This document shows, one piece after another, positions 34,197 to 45,007 of a stretch of 64,000 nucleotides of DNA. The DNA is taken from NCBI RefSeq assembly GCF_000276665.1, contig NW_004955404.1:33542155-33606154 (forward strand), given 5' to 3'. This DNA is from Chinchilla lanigera (taxonomy: Eukaryota > Chordata > Mammalia > Rodentia > Chinchillidae). The translations under genes were made by a program, and so were the position numbers. The stretch's first letter is position 1; the number at the start of each line of letters is the position of its first letter. Under the pieces are notes generated by a model. It was not told the origin of the DNA and made no database searches. It saw only the letters and a list, made by a program, of their open reading frames with translations.

Positions 34197-35099
34197 TAAA
34201 ACTTTTGTTTATAAGTGTAATTCATTCTGAAAACATACTTGTAATCTAAAGCACTTATGTATTAAAGTAAATTTCCCCATAAGAAATAATGGAAAGGGCT
34301 GGGGATTTAGCTCAGTGGCATAGCGCCTGCCTGGCAAGTTCAAGGTCGTGAGTTCAATTCCCAGTCCCGGAAAAAAAAACAAAAAGGAAAAAAGAAATAA
34401 TGGAAACTCAGATGATTCATTCCACAACCAAAAATATTCATATAAAAATGATTATAATACTGTAATATGATACAAACTAATGAAGAACACAAAGTATAAA
34501 AATATAAAGAGATTAACCTGTACTTACCTTTGAACACCTTCCTGGCTGGTGTGAGAGAAGGAGAGGAGGGTTACTGTGTTGGACGATTTTCACTATCACT
34601 AGCGGAATCACCGCTATCCATTGGCTCAGCGGAATCTTCTTCTTTTTGTGCAACTTAACAAGGAACCTACCAATGATGCTTGTCTTTGCCTCTTTTTGAG
34701 GGTTGCATGAAAATGTGACATTGCAAAGTCATTAAACAGAGTCCCCCACTCACATTGCTACAGCTTTATTCCTGTGGTGCTTTCCTACAAAACTTTGCAG
34801 TTTTCCATACTACCCATCTCCCTCATCTCATCTGAAGTGAAGGACTCCTCCACCTTTCTCTCCTCCTCTTCTGCAGATAAGATCTCCTCCATAACCTCTT
34901 GCTGTGAGGTGAGAATCACCCAAAATCCCTTAGAGAGAGAAGAAAACCATTGGCTCAGCTGTGATCATGTGACATTCTGCAAGACAGACCTCTCTTATTG
35001 CAAGACATTGCTCATTTATCAAGGTACGTTTTATTAGAAATGTTTGCTTATCTTGCAAAACACTCTCAGAACAAGTTATCGCAATCCAAGGTTTTACCA
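34197..35099 (-). mobile_element. decayed Tigger DNA transposon
   Basis: The right edge AAGTTATCGCAATCCAAGG and CTTGCAAAACACTCTCAGA, and the left edge TTCATTCTGAAAACATACTTGTAATCT, correspond to the two ends of a TcMar-Tigger element lying on the minus strand. Between them an acidic open stretch (about 34780-34900, minus) may be the C-terminal end of the transposase fused to the 5' non-coding part, which implies an internal deletion. A young ID copy is inserted near the left end. Not functional. Confidence 0.75.
34297..34392 (+). mobile_element. ID SINE, young, nested in Tigger
   Basis: GGGCTGGGGATTTAGCTCAG with intact A box, AAGGTCGTGAGTTCAATTCC with near-intact B box, A-rich tail. AGAAATAATGGAAA occurs directly before and after the unit, a clear target duplication. 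Confidence 0.95.
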
Positions 35100-35221
35100 T
35101 AATAGGTATATATATATATTTGAATACACATACAGGCATATGGAGAAAGAATGATTTTAAATTGAATTTGAATGATATGGGAAAATAACAATATATTAAA
35201 TGAAAGAAGCCAAAATGCAAC

Positions 35222-35402
35222 TGGGACTGGTGGGAGCTGCAACCCCAGCCCTCTGAGAAGCTAATGCAGGAGGATCAAAAGTAGAGGCCAGCCTGGACAG
35301 CCCAGCTACTAGTGAGACCCTGTCACAAAATATTAGGAAATGTTAAAAGGGTTGGGCTGTGCAGCACAGTGTAAAAGCTCTGGTTTCAATTCTTAGTCCT
35401 GA
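35222..35402 (+). mobile_element. B1+ID dimer, old
   Basis: GGGACTGGTGGGAGCTGC to GAGACCCTGTCAC, then AAAGGGTTGGGCTGTGCAG and GCTCTGGTTTCAATTC. Confidence 0.7.
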
Positions 35403-35475
35403 GGGAACAAGGAGCCAGAATACAGATACATACACGCCATATTCTTTAAATGCATCAGTGTACAAAAATTGTTGC

Positions 35476-35632
35476 CAGCCAGGCAAGGTGGCAGTCCAGG
35501 CCTATAACCCAGCACTGGGGAGGCTAAGGCAGGCGGACAACAAATTCAAGGCAAGCTGAGGCTACATAGTAAGTTCAAGGCCAGCCTGGAGTGCATAGAT
35601 AGACCCTGTCTCAAAAAACAAACAACCAAAAA
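35476..35632 (+). mobile_element. B1-like SINE
   Basis: CAGCCAGGCAAGGTGGCAG to GACCCTGTCTC with duplicated arm and CAAACAACC tail. Confidence 0.88.
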
Positions 35633-35855
35633 TCATTACAAAAGTAACAAGTGGCCTACCCCAGCATTAGAAAGGAGAAGAGAGGAAAGCTCTGAGGGAG
35701 GACACAAAGACAGCATTAATCACGGCAGAAATAAACACAGAGCCCCTTTAGAGGTAAGTCAGGTTTCTTTTTTCTGTCTGTCCTCTTAACACTGCCAGTC
35801 AAAGAAAACATCTAAAACAAGCCAGCCCTGAGCGTGTGTTTGCTGCTTTTACCTA

Positions 35856-36020
35856 CTTTTTGTTTGTTCATTTGGTACTGGGGATTACACTAAGGCTCTC
35901 TGCACTGAACTACATCCCTAGCCATTTTTATGTTTTATTTTGAGACAGGACTCTTTAAATCACTAAGATGTCCAGCCTGGAATCAAACTTGTGATCGTCC
36001 TGCCTCAAGCTCAAAGAGTT
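35856..36020 (-). mobile_element. B1+ID dimer
   Basis: TTTGGTACTGGGGATTACAC, CTACATCCCTAGCC, then GAGACAGGACTCTTTAAATC and a truncated inverted B1 half. Confidence 0.75.
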
Positions 36021-36112
36021 CTGTGTTCACTGCTCTTGTTTCTCATCTTCCATGAGAAAATTCATGTGAGATATTCAAATTCCTAGCTGAGGAGTAGCCT
36101 TTCAGTTTTTAT

Positions 36113-36115
36113 TTT

Positions 36116-36146
<31 letters not shown>

Positions 36147-36297
36147 TTTCTGTCTTTTTGAGACAGGGTCTCACTATGAAGTTCAGGCTGAACTTGAGAT
36201 CACTTTGTAGCCCAGGCTGGTCTCAAACTTGTAACAATCCTCCTGCCTCAGCCTCCCGAGTGCGGGGATTGCAAGTGTGCGTCACCATGCCCAGCTT
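36113..36297 (-). mobile_element. B1-like SINE, young type, (TTTA)n tail
   Basis: (TTTA)n to about 36148, TGTCTTTTTGAGACAGGG, both arms, ending CACCATGCCCAGC. Confidence 0.95.
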
Positions 36298-36328
36298 TTT
36301 ATTTTTAATTTAAACATGTGTGTATGTG

Positions 36329-36490
36329 GCCGGGTATGGTGGTGCACACCTGTAATCCCAGCACTTGGGAGACTGAGGCAGGAGGATTACTACGAGTTTG
36401 AGGCCAGCCTGGACTACATAATGAGTCCAAACCCAGCCTAAAATACACAACAACACCCTGTCCCCCTCAAAACAAAACAAATAAATAAAC
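36329..36490 (+). mobile_element. B1-like SINE, opposite to the preceding one
   Basis: GCCGGGTATGGTGGTGCAC to ACACCCTGTCCCC, tail with (AAAC)/(AAAT). It lies about 30 bases from the inverted B1 upstream, making a large inverted repeat. Confidence 0.93.
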
Positions 36491-36904
36491 CCATGTGCAT
36501 GCGTGCACACAGGTGCATGTGTGGGTATGCAATGAGAACACTTAATCAACTCTTCTAGCACATTTGAGGTACACAACAGCGTTACTAGCTATAGTCACCA
36601 CACTGCACATTTACTCTCCAGAATTCAGAGCTTTCTTTTAAGGAAAAGTTGTATCAAAACATCACATTTGTGCACCTTCAGTGTAGGTAATTTGTGCTTG
36701 TCAATTATACCTCACTGAAGCAGAAGAAGGCCAGAGTTATGTGCTTATCTAGAGGAGAGTGTGTCACTGAGCATTAACGCAGTCGGCAGGGAGGGCACGG
36801 CATGCCGGCTGTCCGGTGGTCCCGAGCCTGCGCTTGTGGACCTGTTCTGGACTCTTCTTACACTCACACACAGAAGACTTCTTCTCTTGGTATCTAGTAA
36901 CGGG

Positions 36905-36905
<1 letters not shown>

Positions 36906-36948
<43 letters not shown>
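36906..36948. repeat. (GT)n microsatellite, pure
   Basis: About 21 uninterrupted GT units. Confidence 0.95.
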
Positions 36949-37079
36949 CTTTAGCAATGCTTTGATAGCATTGCATTTTTTAATCACATCCACAATCTTT
37001 ATTTTGTTGAAAAATAACCGTATGTACTGTGTGTTTAGTGCACACAGACCCTTGCCAGGGGTGCAGCTGGTGATGCCTC

Positions 37080-37520
37080 AGCCGCTCCGGTAAATCGGGA
37101 CCAGAGCTCTGTGGATGCGCACGCAGAAGTCCCCGGCGCCCCAGAGGTCTGCGTCCCCGCGCCCGGCGCTGGCCTGGTCCCTGGGCCTTTGCGCTCTGTT
37201 TTGTCGTGTGTGGCAGCTGTCCTTCAGAACTGTCATGAAACCGACTCCCCCACAGCACCGGGCTCACCTCACTCGGGCCTTGCTCTCCAGGCCACCTCCC
37301 CAGTTCCGCTTTCGCAGCGCTCTGAGGGACGCAGGTCCCCCCAGCCCTGGTCAGCAACTTCTGGGCCAGACCAGGCGGTTCTTACCAAACTCCCCCTGGA
37401 TCTGGGCCTCTGCCAGGGCGAACAGCAAACTTGATGGGCACTGGCGCCCCGGGGCGAAGGAGAAAAGGCTTTCGGATCAGACAGACCACTCCGCCTCTCG
37501 TCTACCCAACATCAGCAAGT
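37080..37520. other. CpG-rich block, no gene recognised
   Basis: Dense CpG from about 37110 to 37180 and 37300 to 37480. Frames of 107, 125 and 145 codons in several phases fit GC-driven openness rather than coding. Confidence 0.4.
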
Positions 37521-37526
37521 CTTCTG

Positions 37527-37647
37527 CTCGGCACTGTGGCGCACACGTCTAATCCCAGCTGCTGCAGAGGCTTAGGCAGGAGGGTTGCATGTTCAAGACC
37601 AGCCTGGGCAACTTAGCAAGGCTGTCTCAAAGTAAAAAAAAATAATG
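37527..37647 (+). mobile_element. B1-like SINE, single-arm
   Basis: CGGCACTGTGGCGCACACG to GGCTGTCTC, A-rich tail. Confidence 0.85.
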
Positions 37648-37664
37648 ATTGAAAGAGCTAGTGA

Positions 37665-37895
37665 AGTCAGGCGTGGTGACACACACCAGTAATCCCAGCA
37701 CTCAGGAGGCCGAGGCAGGAGGATGGTTTCTAATTCAAGGCCAGCCTGGGATACAAAGTGAGCTTAAGGCCAGCCTGCACTGCATAGTGAGACCCTGTCT
37801 CCAAAAAAAAGGGCTGAAAAGTGCTTGTCTACCATGCGTGAGGCCCTGGGCTTGATCCCTAGGGCCACAAAAATAATAATAAATGAATAAATAAA
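37665..37895 (+). mobile_element. B1+ID dimer
   Basis: Two-arm B1 (AGTCAGGCGTGGTGACAC to GACCCTGTCTCC) plus a short ID end, AGTGCTTGTCTACCATGCG and GCCCTGGGCTTGATCCC, tail (AATA)n. Confidence 0.85.
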
Positions 37896-38275
37896 CGCAT
37901 CTTTGAAGCATTTTCAAACTCCCAGTATCTAGAATATGGGAATAATGGGTGCTAATCGGCATCAGAGCAGGCAATGGCCACAGTAGAAAAGTATGGGTGG
38001 AGATGAAAACAAACTGATGGATTCACAGAATGTTTAGGAGCAGATTCAAATGGCTACGGTACTGATTGGAAGGAAAGGGAGGGTGGGAGTGGGGAGGAAA
38101 GTTCGGGGGCAAGGGAGACATCCACATGCCTGGCTTGCACTCTCCCCAGAGGGCCAGAGATAGACAGGGATGATGCCAGGGCCACAAGTGGGTTTAAGGA
38201 CCTCGGGCTCTTGAGCACACCATTTCTCTGAGTGTCTTTGGCCACCTACGTGGGGGCTTCAGAGAAAAATATCAG

Positions 38276-38436
38276 ACCCAGGTGTGGTGGGGCCTGTGAT
38301 CTCAGCACTCACTAGGGAAGCTGAGGCAGCAGGATTGCTGTGAGTTTGAGGTCAGCCTGGACTACATAGTGAGTTGAAGGCCAGCCTGAACTGCATAGTG
38401 AGACCCCGTCTCAAAAAAATAGACAAAAAAAAGAGA
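38276..38436 (+). mobile_element. B1-like SINE
   Basis: GACCCAGGTGTGGTGGGGC to GACCCCGTCTC with duplicated arm. Confidence 0.92.
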
Positions 38437-38449
38437 GAGAGAAATTACA

Positions 38450-38600
38450 GCTAGGCATGGTGGCACACACCTGTAATCCCAGCACTCAGGAAGCTGAGGC
38501 AGGAGGGTCATTGTGAGTTCCAGGGCAGCCTGGGCTTCAAAGTGAATTCAAAGCTAACCTAAACTACATATCGAGACCCTTTTTTTTTTTTTTTTTTTTA
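38450..38600 (+). mobile_element. B1-like SINE ending in poly(T)
   Basis: CAGCTAGGCATGGTGGCAC to ATCGAGACCC, then a T run of about 21 bases (38579-38599) where TGTCTC plus poly(A) is expected. Confidence 0.9.
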
Positions 38601-38867
38601 AGAGCAATTACAAAGACCAAAAAGAGGAGAGAAGTGGGTAGAAAACCTTCCAAGTACACCACCATGCAAAGCAAAGGAAGAATTTCCAGAGGTGAAAACA
38701 GGTGACAGTGTCAGTGTTGCCAATTGATCAAATAACAGGAGAGCTGGGGATGAACACTGCACTCACCAGTGCTTATGATCTGAGATTAACTTTCCAAAGT
38801 CAAATTATGGACTGCCTACTAGGGACAAGGCTTTTGTTGAAGGACAGAGAGGTGTTCGTTTTGTCTC

Positions 38868-39036
38868 ATTTTGTTTTTGTTTTTGTTTTTATTATTATCT
38901 GTCTTTTTGAGACAGGCTGTAGCTCAGGCTGGCCTTGAACTCACTTTGTAGCCTAGGCTGGCCTCAAACTTGCATTGATCCTCCTGCCTCAGCCTCCTGA
39001 GTGCTAGGATTACAAGCATGCACCACCCCACCCAGC
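38868..39036 (-). mobile_element. B1-like SINE
   Basis: (TTTTTG)n and TTATTATTATC tail, GTCTTTTTGAGACAGG, both arms slightly shortened at the 3' side, ending CACCCCACCCAGC. Confidence 0.92.
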
Positions 39037-41449
39037 AGCGAGGTTTGCAGGTCATAGTCCCTGGTTTCTAGGAGTTGATCATCTAGTTTACAACCAAAAA
39101 CAGAGGCAAAAGTAATTATGTCTCCTTCTTCAATGATCAAAAACAAACAGACTCTAAATACTACAGTGCATTATGAGCCAAGTAAGTGGATATAAATATT
39201 TCATCTCAAGCTTTCTGCAATGAATACTAAGGACCAGAAAAGTTGTGCTTTTTCTTTTTTTTCTGGAATCTACATCTTGAGATTATTGTTAACACCATGG
39301 ACCACTTCCAGGTAAAATGATCAAGTTAGAGAATAATTCAGAAACCATTCTAATATAAGAAACAAGACTCTGCATTGTGTTTGGATGGGTCAAGATAGCT
39401 ATGATAGTGTTCATTAAGTATTTGAGGGACTCTGGTATAGAAGGATTTTTGTTGTATTACTCTTGAAGAGAGATCAAAGACTAATATGGAAAAGGAGATA
39501 GAAATTATCTCAGAAAGGGAGAAAAGGAGGTGGGAGAGAAAGAGGGAGGGAGGGAAGGAGAAAGAGACAGAGAGATCTTACCCAGATGCAATGAGCTGCT
39601 AAGTGCCTTTTAACTCCAAGATTCTGTGACTCTGGTTCAAAGATACTTCCTCTTTCCCTAGCTAGTTAGAAAGTACTGTTGGGAGGAGAACGGTGCCCCC
39701 ACTAGCCAGGGGAGGGGTGGGCTTCTGATGGAGACCAGAGGGGACAGGGCGTTTGGGGACGAGGAGAGCCCCCCTTTCTCACGCCAGCTGGGCACAAGCA
39801 GCTGGGAAGTCACCGGAACTGAAGTGACGACGAGCACTTTCAGCGCCAGTGCGTGGAAGGGGAGCCAAATCGTTTAGGTCACACAGAGCTACTGAAGATG
39901 TTTGTGCAAGGAAATACAACTCAATTAAGCAGAGCTTCAAGGAAGATTGTTCTGGCCTTTATTGAGGGTGGATTAGAAATGAGACAGACAAAAGCAGGGA
40001 TTATAGGAGGGCTGAGAAAATAAGAAGTTAAACTCAGGGAATAGGAAAAATAAAGGCTAGAATGAAGAACTCTGGGAAAGAAACAGTCACGGGCAGGCTG
40101 ACTGGTTCTGTCGGGGGAAAAGGCAAACGGGAAAAACAGACGAGGCATGAAAGAGGGATGGTAAAGGCGGGGTCGGGAGTCTAATCTGAGAAGCAAGTCA
40201 CAATGTGGACATGGGAAGCCCATCTCGGGGGACCCCGGCAGAGGCGACGTCTCCGTCACAGCCTCTGCAGCATCCAGTGGAATATTACCAGCTGCCGTCG
40301 CAGAGAAAACCGGGTTCCTGGCTTTTCTAAACTAGCGAGGGGGCAGTACTGCCAAGCAACACACATGACAGGCACTTAGCCAAGCATGAAGCAACAGGTC
40401 TGAAACATGTGAGTGTGCAGATAGCGCATCTCCAGCCCATAGCCCCTGATCAAAGGAATTAGTTCACAGAACCAAGTGAAAAAGAAATCTCCCCGAACTC
40501 CAGAGCTACCCCTTCTTTCCGCCTCTGTCTTATCTAAGAGCATGCATACATCTAAGGCGAGATTTACTTTCTTACTGGAAACTGGGGCAGAGAAGAACAC
40601 TTAAAGCCAAGGTATTTTTTGAGGTAGTACTTGAGGCGATGCGAGGGAAACACTCTCTAACTCCGTGTATGTAGAAAGCCCAATCCATGTAGAAAAAAGT
40701 AAACATAGATGCAGAGCTGGTGGGTTTGAACAGCGTAGAGAAGCAGACTGGATCATACAGGCTCCTGAAGCTGTTTTTTTCTTCTCAACAGTGGGTGGTT
40801 TTATTTTGTTTGGTTTTGTTTTGCTTGGATTATCTGGACAACTGCCTCAACTCTCCATTTCACTCCGCTTCTATAGACAGTCTTCTAAGGGTGCTATTTT
40901 TATCGTGCTCCAATAAGAGCAGAACACAATGGGGCTCATTGAAATGAGCCTCGCTGAAAGGGTTGAGCCAGTTGAAAGGCTACGTTTCCTGCACATCCTA
41001 TATTTTCCATGATGCAGAAAAACGAGCAGTTCTCTGCCCTTGGTCTGTCCTCCCCATTAACCATACTTTCCTCCTTGCAGGCCAGGATAAAGCAGAAAGC
41101 AGTGGTTGGGCAAATATCCATGTTGATAAGGGCAGAGTGAAACCCAGCAATCTGGAAAGCACAGCTAATGGAGCGGGTCCTGCAGCCTGCCGTCCTTGGC
41201 TCTGGAAGTCCCCTGGACAGCCGAGCAGGGTTGTCCTGGCCCCTGCCTTTTCCAGCAACTCTGCAACTCAGCCTGCCTGCCGTTCCCTGAGCAACCTTGA
41301 AGGCTGAGCCGGGAGCTCTGGGTTGGCCTCCCCTAGACCTTGAGGCCGTCAGGGGTTGACAACAGCTGAGAGCCTCTGGAAGCTGCTTTCTTCCTCAGGT
41401 CTCTTTTATCTGATTGACTTTGGGCTCTCGTCATACTAAAAACAACTCC
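39037..41449. other. SINE-free stretch of 2.4 kb, no gene recognised
   Basis: Contains a purine-only segment (about 39515-39575) and frames up to 114 codons on both strands at 40963-41307. No B1, ID or recognisable coding domain. Confidence 0.45.
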
Positions 41450-41646
41450 TCTTGCTAAGCATTATGGTGCACACCTATAGTCCCAGCACTTTGGGAGATG
41501 AAGGCAGGAGGATCAAAAAGTTTGAAACCAGTTTGGACAACTTAGCAATTTAGTGAAACCCTAAAGGCCAAGTTTTTAAAGGTCAGGTTATAATTCTGTC
41601 TGAAGGCCCTGGGTTCAATCCTCCCAGTACTGGGGTGGGGTGGAGG
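41450..41646 (+). mobile_element. B1+ID dimer
   Basis: GCTAAGCATTATGGTGCAC, AATTTAGTGAAACCC, then GAAGGCCCTGGGTTCAATCC and CCCAGTACTGGGG. Confidence 0.78.
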
Positions 41647-41651
41647 TAGGT

Positions 41652-41762
41652 TTTGGTTTTTTGAGGCAGTGTCTCACCATGTAGCCCAGTCTGGCCTCGA
41701 ACTCATTTTGTAGCCCAGGCTAGTGATCCTCCTGCCTCAGCCCCCCAAGTGCTGAGATTAAG
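41652..41762 (-). mobile_element. B1-like SINE
   Basis: TTTTTTGAGGCAGTGTCTC, both arms, ending at AAGTGCTGAGATTA without the 5' end. Confidence 0.85.
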
Positions 41763-41854
41763 GTTTTTCTTTAGAAAGGCTTGCTAGTTTTATTGATTTT
41801 AAAATTCTGCCAACAAATTTTAAAATTCTGTCTAAATAAAAATAGTTTGAAGGT

Positions 41855-42025
41855 GACAGGCGCCTGTCGTGCCAGCACTCTGGGAGGCTGAGGCAGGAGA
41901 ACAGCAAGTTCAAGCCCAGCCTGGGAAACTTCGTGAGACTCTAAACAAAAAAATAAAAAGAGGTTAGATCTACAGCTTGGTGCAAAGGCTCTGGGTTCCA
42001 TCCTGTCCTGCAAAACAAATAAACC
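41855..42025 (+). mobile_element. B1+ID dimer
   Basis: GACAGGCGCCTGTCGTGCC, CTGGGAAACTTCGTGAGAC, linker, TGCAAAGGCTCTGGGTTCC. Confidence 0.75.
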
Positions 42026-42177
42026 AATCAAAACAACAATTAGAAAACAAAACAGCATGACTGCTATGAAAACTCGGTTTGAGACAGGGTGCGCTCCTGG
42101 CCTCCCAACCACTGTGCCAATTTTGGCCCATTCAGAAGCAGCCCTGGGCCGAACACTTGCCGTAGAAAGCATTTTGG

Positions 42178-42260
42178 CTGGGAGGTCAGAGAACCCGGAG
42201 TGCCTGACCAGCCTGACCTGCACAGTGAGACCCTGTCTCAAAAAGACAAAAGAACAAAAC
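42178..42260 (+). mobile_element. B1-like SINE, 3' part
   Basis: GCCTGACCAGCCTGACC to GAGACCCTGTCTCAAAAAGAC. The 5' part is not recognisable. Confidence 0.65.
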
Positions 42261-42428
42261 AGCCTTTATTTATAATTTATGCAAGATTGCATGTAAATCA
42301 ATAGTCCACATTAGTGATTATTACTATTGTGTTATTGTTGTGGTTACCATGCGGGATTGCAGCATTGACTGGGTTCAGGTTAAAGCCTTCCCAAGCCACA
42401 GGCTACATTCAAAAGGGAACAAAAAGGT

Positions 42429-42552
42429 GCCAGGCGTGATGGCACACATCTGCAACTCCGGAGGCTGTGGCAGGAAGACAGCAAGTGCAAGAGCAGAGAG
42501 AGAGAGAGGGACACAGAGAGAGACAGGGCGAGAGAGCAGGACAGAGAGGACA
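42429..42552 (+). mobile_element. B1-like 5' fragment with GA-rich tail
   Basis: TGCCAGGCGTGATGGCACAC, GGAGGCTGTGGCAGG, then AGAG/ACAGAG repeats (42496-42550). Confidence 0.75.
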
Positions 42553-42599
42553 AACGGTGCCCAGGTTCCTGTAAAGACATAATAAACCTCAGAGAAATG

Positions 42600-43500
42600 A
42601 CTGGTTTGGGAAGGAATCAGCCACTTTGTGACAGGGACATACTTTACAAAAGCCCTCAGAGGGGGCTAAGGGGCAAACAAAGAAAGAACTTTCTTAAGTA
42701 AATATCAAATCAATTAAAGGAACAGATCCATGGATATAAATCATTTACAGAAACAGGTCCTACCTCTGGCTTCTTACACAAAACACCCTAATGCTAGGCC
42801 TTAAGTAACTCGGTGAAAAGATTCTAAAATGATTCAGTGTCCACACAAGGGAGTAAGAGGCAACCTGCTAAAACAAACCCTGCAAAACAAAGCTTTTCAA
42901 GATATAAAAATTCATAAGCCTCTCTTTATCAGGAAGGAGGTGAATGAATATTCTGGCATTCTCATGGCCTGTTTGCTTTAGCATTTGTCATAGAGTTATC
43001 CTGTGCAAAGGTAAGGTCTGGTATGCACTGTAATTACTTTCCCACCTACTTCTGTCACGAGGTCTACTTAAAGGGCAATTTCTTTCTTTAGTTCTTTAAA
43101 TGCTTCCAGAAAGATATCTTAAGGTCAAGAAACTCCAACAATGTGCAAATATCTTTCAGGAGTAGTCGATTTCCCCCTGGTACCATTAGGGGAGATTTTA
43201 TTGTAGTCCGGCTAAAGCACGGTAATGGAGGGTCATGTTTCTGTTTACTCGGGGACAGTATTAGTAATCGAGACCAGGAGGAAGCAGGCCTCCCTGCACT
43301 GCAGCCCAGCACTCTCTGGTAGGCCACCTTCATTCGCAAGTTTGGATTCCAGAGAATGTCAAAATGGCTTTTCCCATAAAATATCTGAGGCATACATATG
43401 GGTTATGGGTGTCTATTTAGGCCTCTCTCTAAAATGTTTAAACTTTATGCGTTGGCAAAGGCTTGATTCTAAGATTTGGATTAATTAGTGATTCACTATC
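42600..43500. other. no gene recognised
   Basis: AT-rich at first, with frames of 87 and 101 codons on opposite strands (43088-43488). No motif recognised. Confidence 0.45.
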
Positions 43501-43529
43501 TCTATGAGATTTAGTAGCTGAAGATGTGT

Positions 43530-43557
43530 GTGTGAGTGTGTGCGTGTGTGTGTGTTC
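43530..43557. repeat. (GT)n microsatellite, imperfect
   Basis: Alternating GT with GAGT and GCGT interruptions. Confidence 0.85.
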
Positions 43558-43620
43558 TTTGCACATCAGCTGTGAGCTGGAGTTTGATGGCATTTTGCTC
43601 TTCACCTATCCTCTTGGTAA

Positions 43621-43860
43621 ACTGAGCACACTCCTGTAACCCTACGCTGGGAAGCTGAGATTGGAGGACTGCAAGTCTGAGGCCACCCCTGCAATTTAGC
43701 GACCCAGCCAGAGAGGCCCTGTCTCAAAACAAACAAGCGGGGGAGGCAGCTCAGTAGAAAGGCCCCCAGTTCAATCTGCAGCACCACTAAAAACAAAAAA
43801 AGTGTGTATATATGTTCATATACATATATATGTATATGTATGTATGTATATGTATGTATA

Positions 43861-43898
<38 letters not shown>

Positions 43899-43900
43899 GC
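43621..43900 (+). mobile_element. B1+ID dimer with TATG/TG/TA microsatellite tail
   Basis: B1 half (CACTCCTGTAACCC to GGCCCTGTCTC), linker, ID end GGCCCCCAGTTCAATCTGC, A-rich tail grown into TATG, TG and TA repeats (about 43803-43898). CTCTTGGTAA stands just before (43611-43620) and just after (43901-43910), a target duplication. Confidence 0.82.
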
Positions 43901-44062
43901 CTCTTGGTAACTAAGGTCCGGTGAACAGATTAATACTTCTGTATCCAAACAAATTAGGCAAATTTTCCCAGTAATATTTGGCTCTTGGTAACTAAGGTCC
44001 GGTGAACAGATTAATACTTCTGTATCCAAACAAATTAGGCAAATTTTCCCAGTAATATTTGG
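43901..44062. repeat. perfect 81-bp tandem duplication
   Basis: Copies at 43901-43981 and 43982-44062 are identical by eye, each running from CTCTTGGTAACTAAGG to CCCAGTAATATTTGG. It abuts the TA microsatellite. On the minus strand the 27-codon period produces a repeated peptide in an open frame, which is a by-product. Confidence 0.97.
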
Positions 44063-44219
44063 CTACATACTGGTACATTTAGCAAATATTTACCTGGTGC
44101 TTATCACATGCACACTAGGAAGGGCGCTGAGGGGACAAACGCGGACAAGAGTAGCCCTCAAAAACGGAGAGGGAAAGGGAGTGGCTCTGTTGTGATCCTG
44201 TCTGTGGTGGTATTAAAGA

Positions 44220-44470
44220 AGGACAACACATCTAGTTTTGCCCATCTTGATTAGCTTTCTTTGCCATTCTAGAATCAGGTAGAAGTGCAGATCCCCACAG
44301 AGTCACAGTGCTCCACAACATCCCATGCGCAGTGTATACTTATAGCTAGAGAACGGAAGTGAGGTACAGGAAACGGAAGTGACGTGCAGAGACGGACCCC
44401 ATTGGTTAAAACTTGACATTTGTGGTATTTGAGCCTACTTTGGACAGGTGACTACCTGACTGGCGCTGAG
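44220..44470 (-). mobile_element. LTR-like segment (probable old LTR fragment)
   Basis: Minus-strand order: CCAAT box (about 44400), TATAAG (about 44340), then GATTCTAGAATGG and CAAAGAAAGC. The last parts resemble the segment at 7318-7735 around its poly(A) signal. No retroviral genes adjacent. Family and ends uncertain. Confidence 0.4.
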
Positions 44471-44525
44471 CAGCTGTGCTTGGCTGAGCCTCGGCCATGT
44501 GATGCCCGAGTGAATTGCAAACTGT

Positions 44526-44700
44526 GCCAGGCAAGGCACCTACCTCCGTTGTGCCCAGCAACTGAGAAGACTGAGACAGGAGGGCTGCAAGTTTGAGGCC
44601 GGCTTGGGATTTAGCAAAACTGTTTCCAAATAAAAAATAAAAATAAAAAGGGTTTGAGGATGTAACTCAGCGCTCCCTGCATTCAGTCTCCAGTTCTTCT
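44526..44700 (+). mobile_element. B1+ID dimer
   Basis: GTGCCAGGCAAGGCACC to AACTGTTTCC, (AAAAAT)n linker, TTTGAGGATGTAACTCAG, CTGCATTCAGTCTCCAG. Confidence 0.75.
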
Positions 44701-44847
44701 CCCCAGAAAGAGTAGGTTATAATCTGTCTACATATCATCTAAGGTTACTCTTCACTGTGTATGGAGAAGCCTTTAGAACAAATTAAAAGTATGTGCAGAA
44801 GCAGTGTTAGGACAAATGTAGAAATATGCACTTGGGGGAAGGTGAGT

Positions 44848-44919
44848 ACCAGGAATCAAACTCAGGACCTTGAGCTTGCCAGGCAGGTGCTTATGCCCCT
44901 GGGCTATACCCCCAGCCTA
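44848..44919 (-). mobile_element. ID SINE
   Basis: GAGTACCAGGAATCAAACTC, GAGCTTGCCAGGCAGGTGC, CTATACCCCCAGCC. AGGACAAATGTAGAAAT (44809-44825) and AGGACAAATCTAGACAT (44919-44935) look like a 17-base duplication with two changes. Confidence 0.88.
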
Positions 44920-44944
44920 GGACAAATCTAGACATCTGTAACTC

Positions 44945-45000
44945 CCTTGCAAGTTTGAAGCCAGCCTGGGCTATACAAAAAGAGCCTGTCTCAAAAAAGT
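44945..45000 (+). mobile_element. B1-like SINE, 3' part
   Basis: TTGCAAGTTTGAAGCCAGCC to AGCCTGTCTCAAAAAAG. Confidence 0.7.
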
Positions 45001-45007
45001 AAGGGAG

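Noticed and set aside
34774..35037. 87-codon plus-strand frame as a gene
   Set aside because: It is antisense to the Tigger relic.
41771..42241. 156-codon minus-strand frame
   Set aside because: It runs through a dimeric SINE and a B1 fragment, which supply most of its sequence.
43787..44029. Repeated peptide that could suggest a repeat protein or CRISPR-like direct repeats
   Set aside because: It comes from the single 81-bp tandem duplication. There are only two adjacent copies and no spacers.
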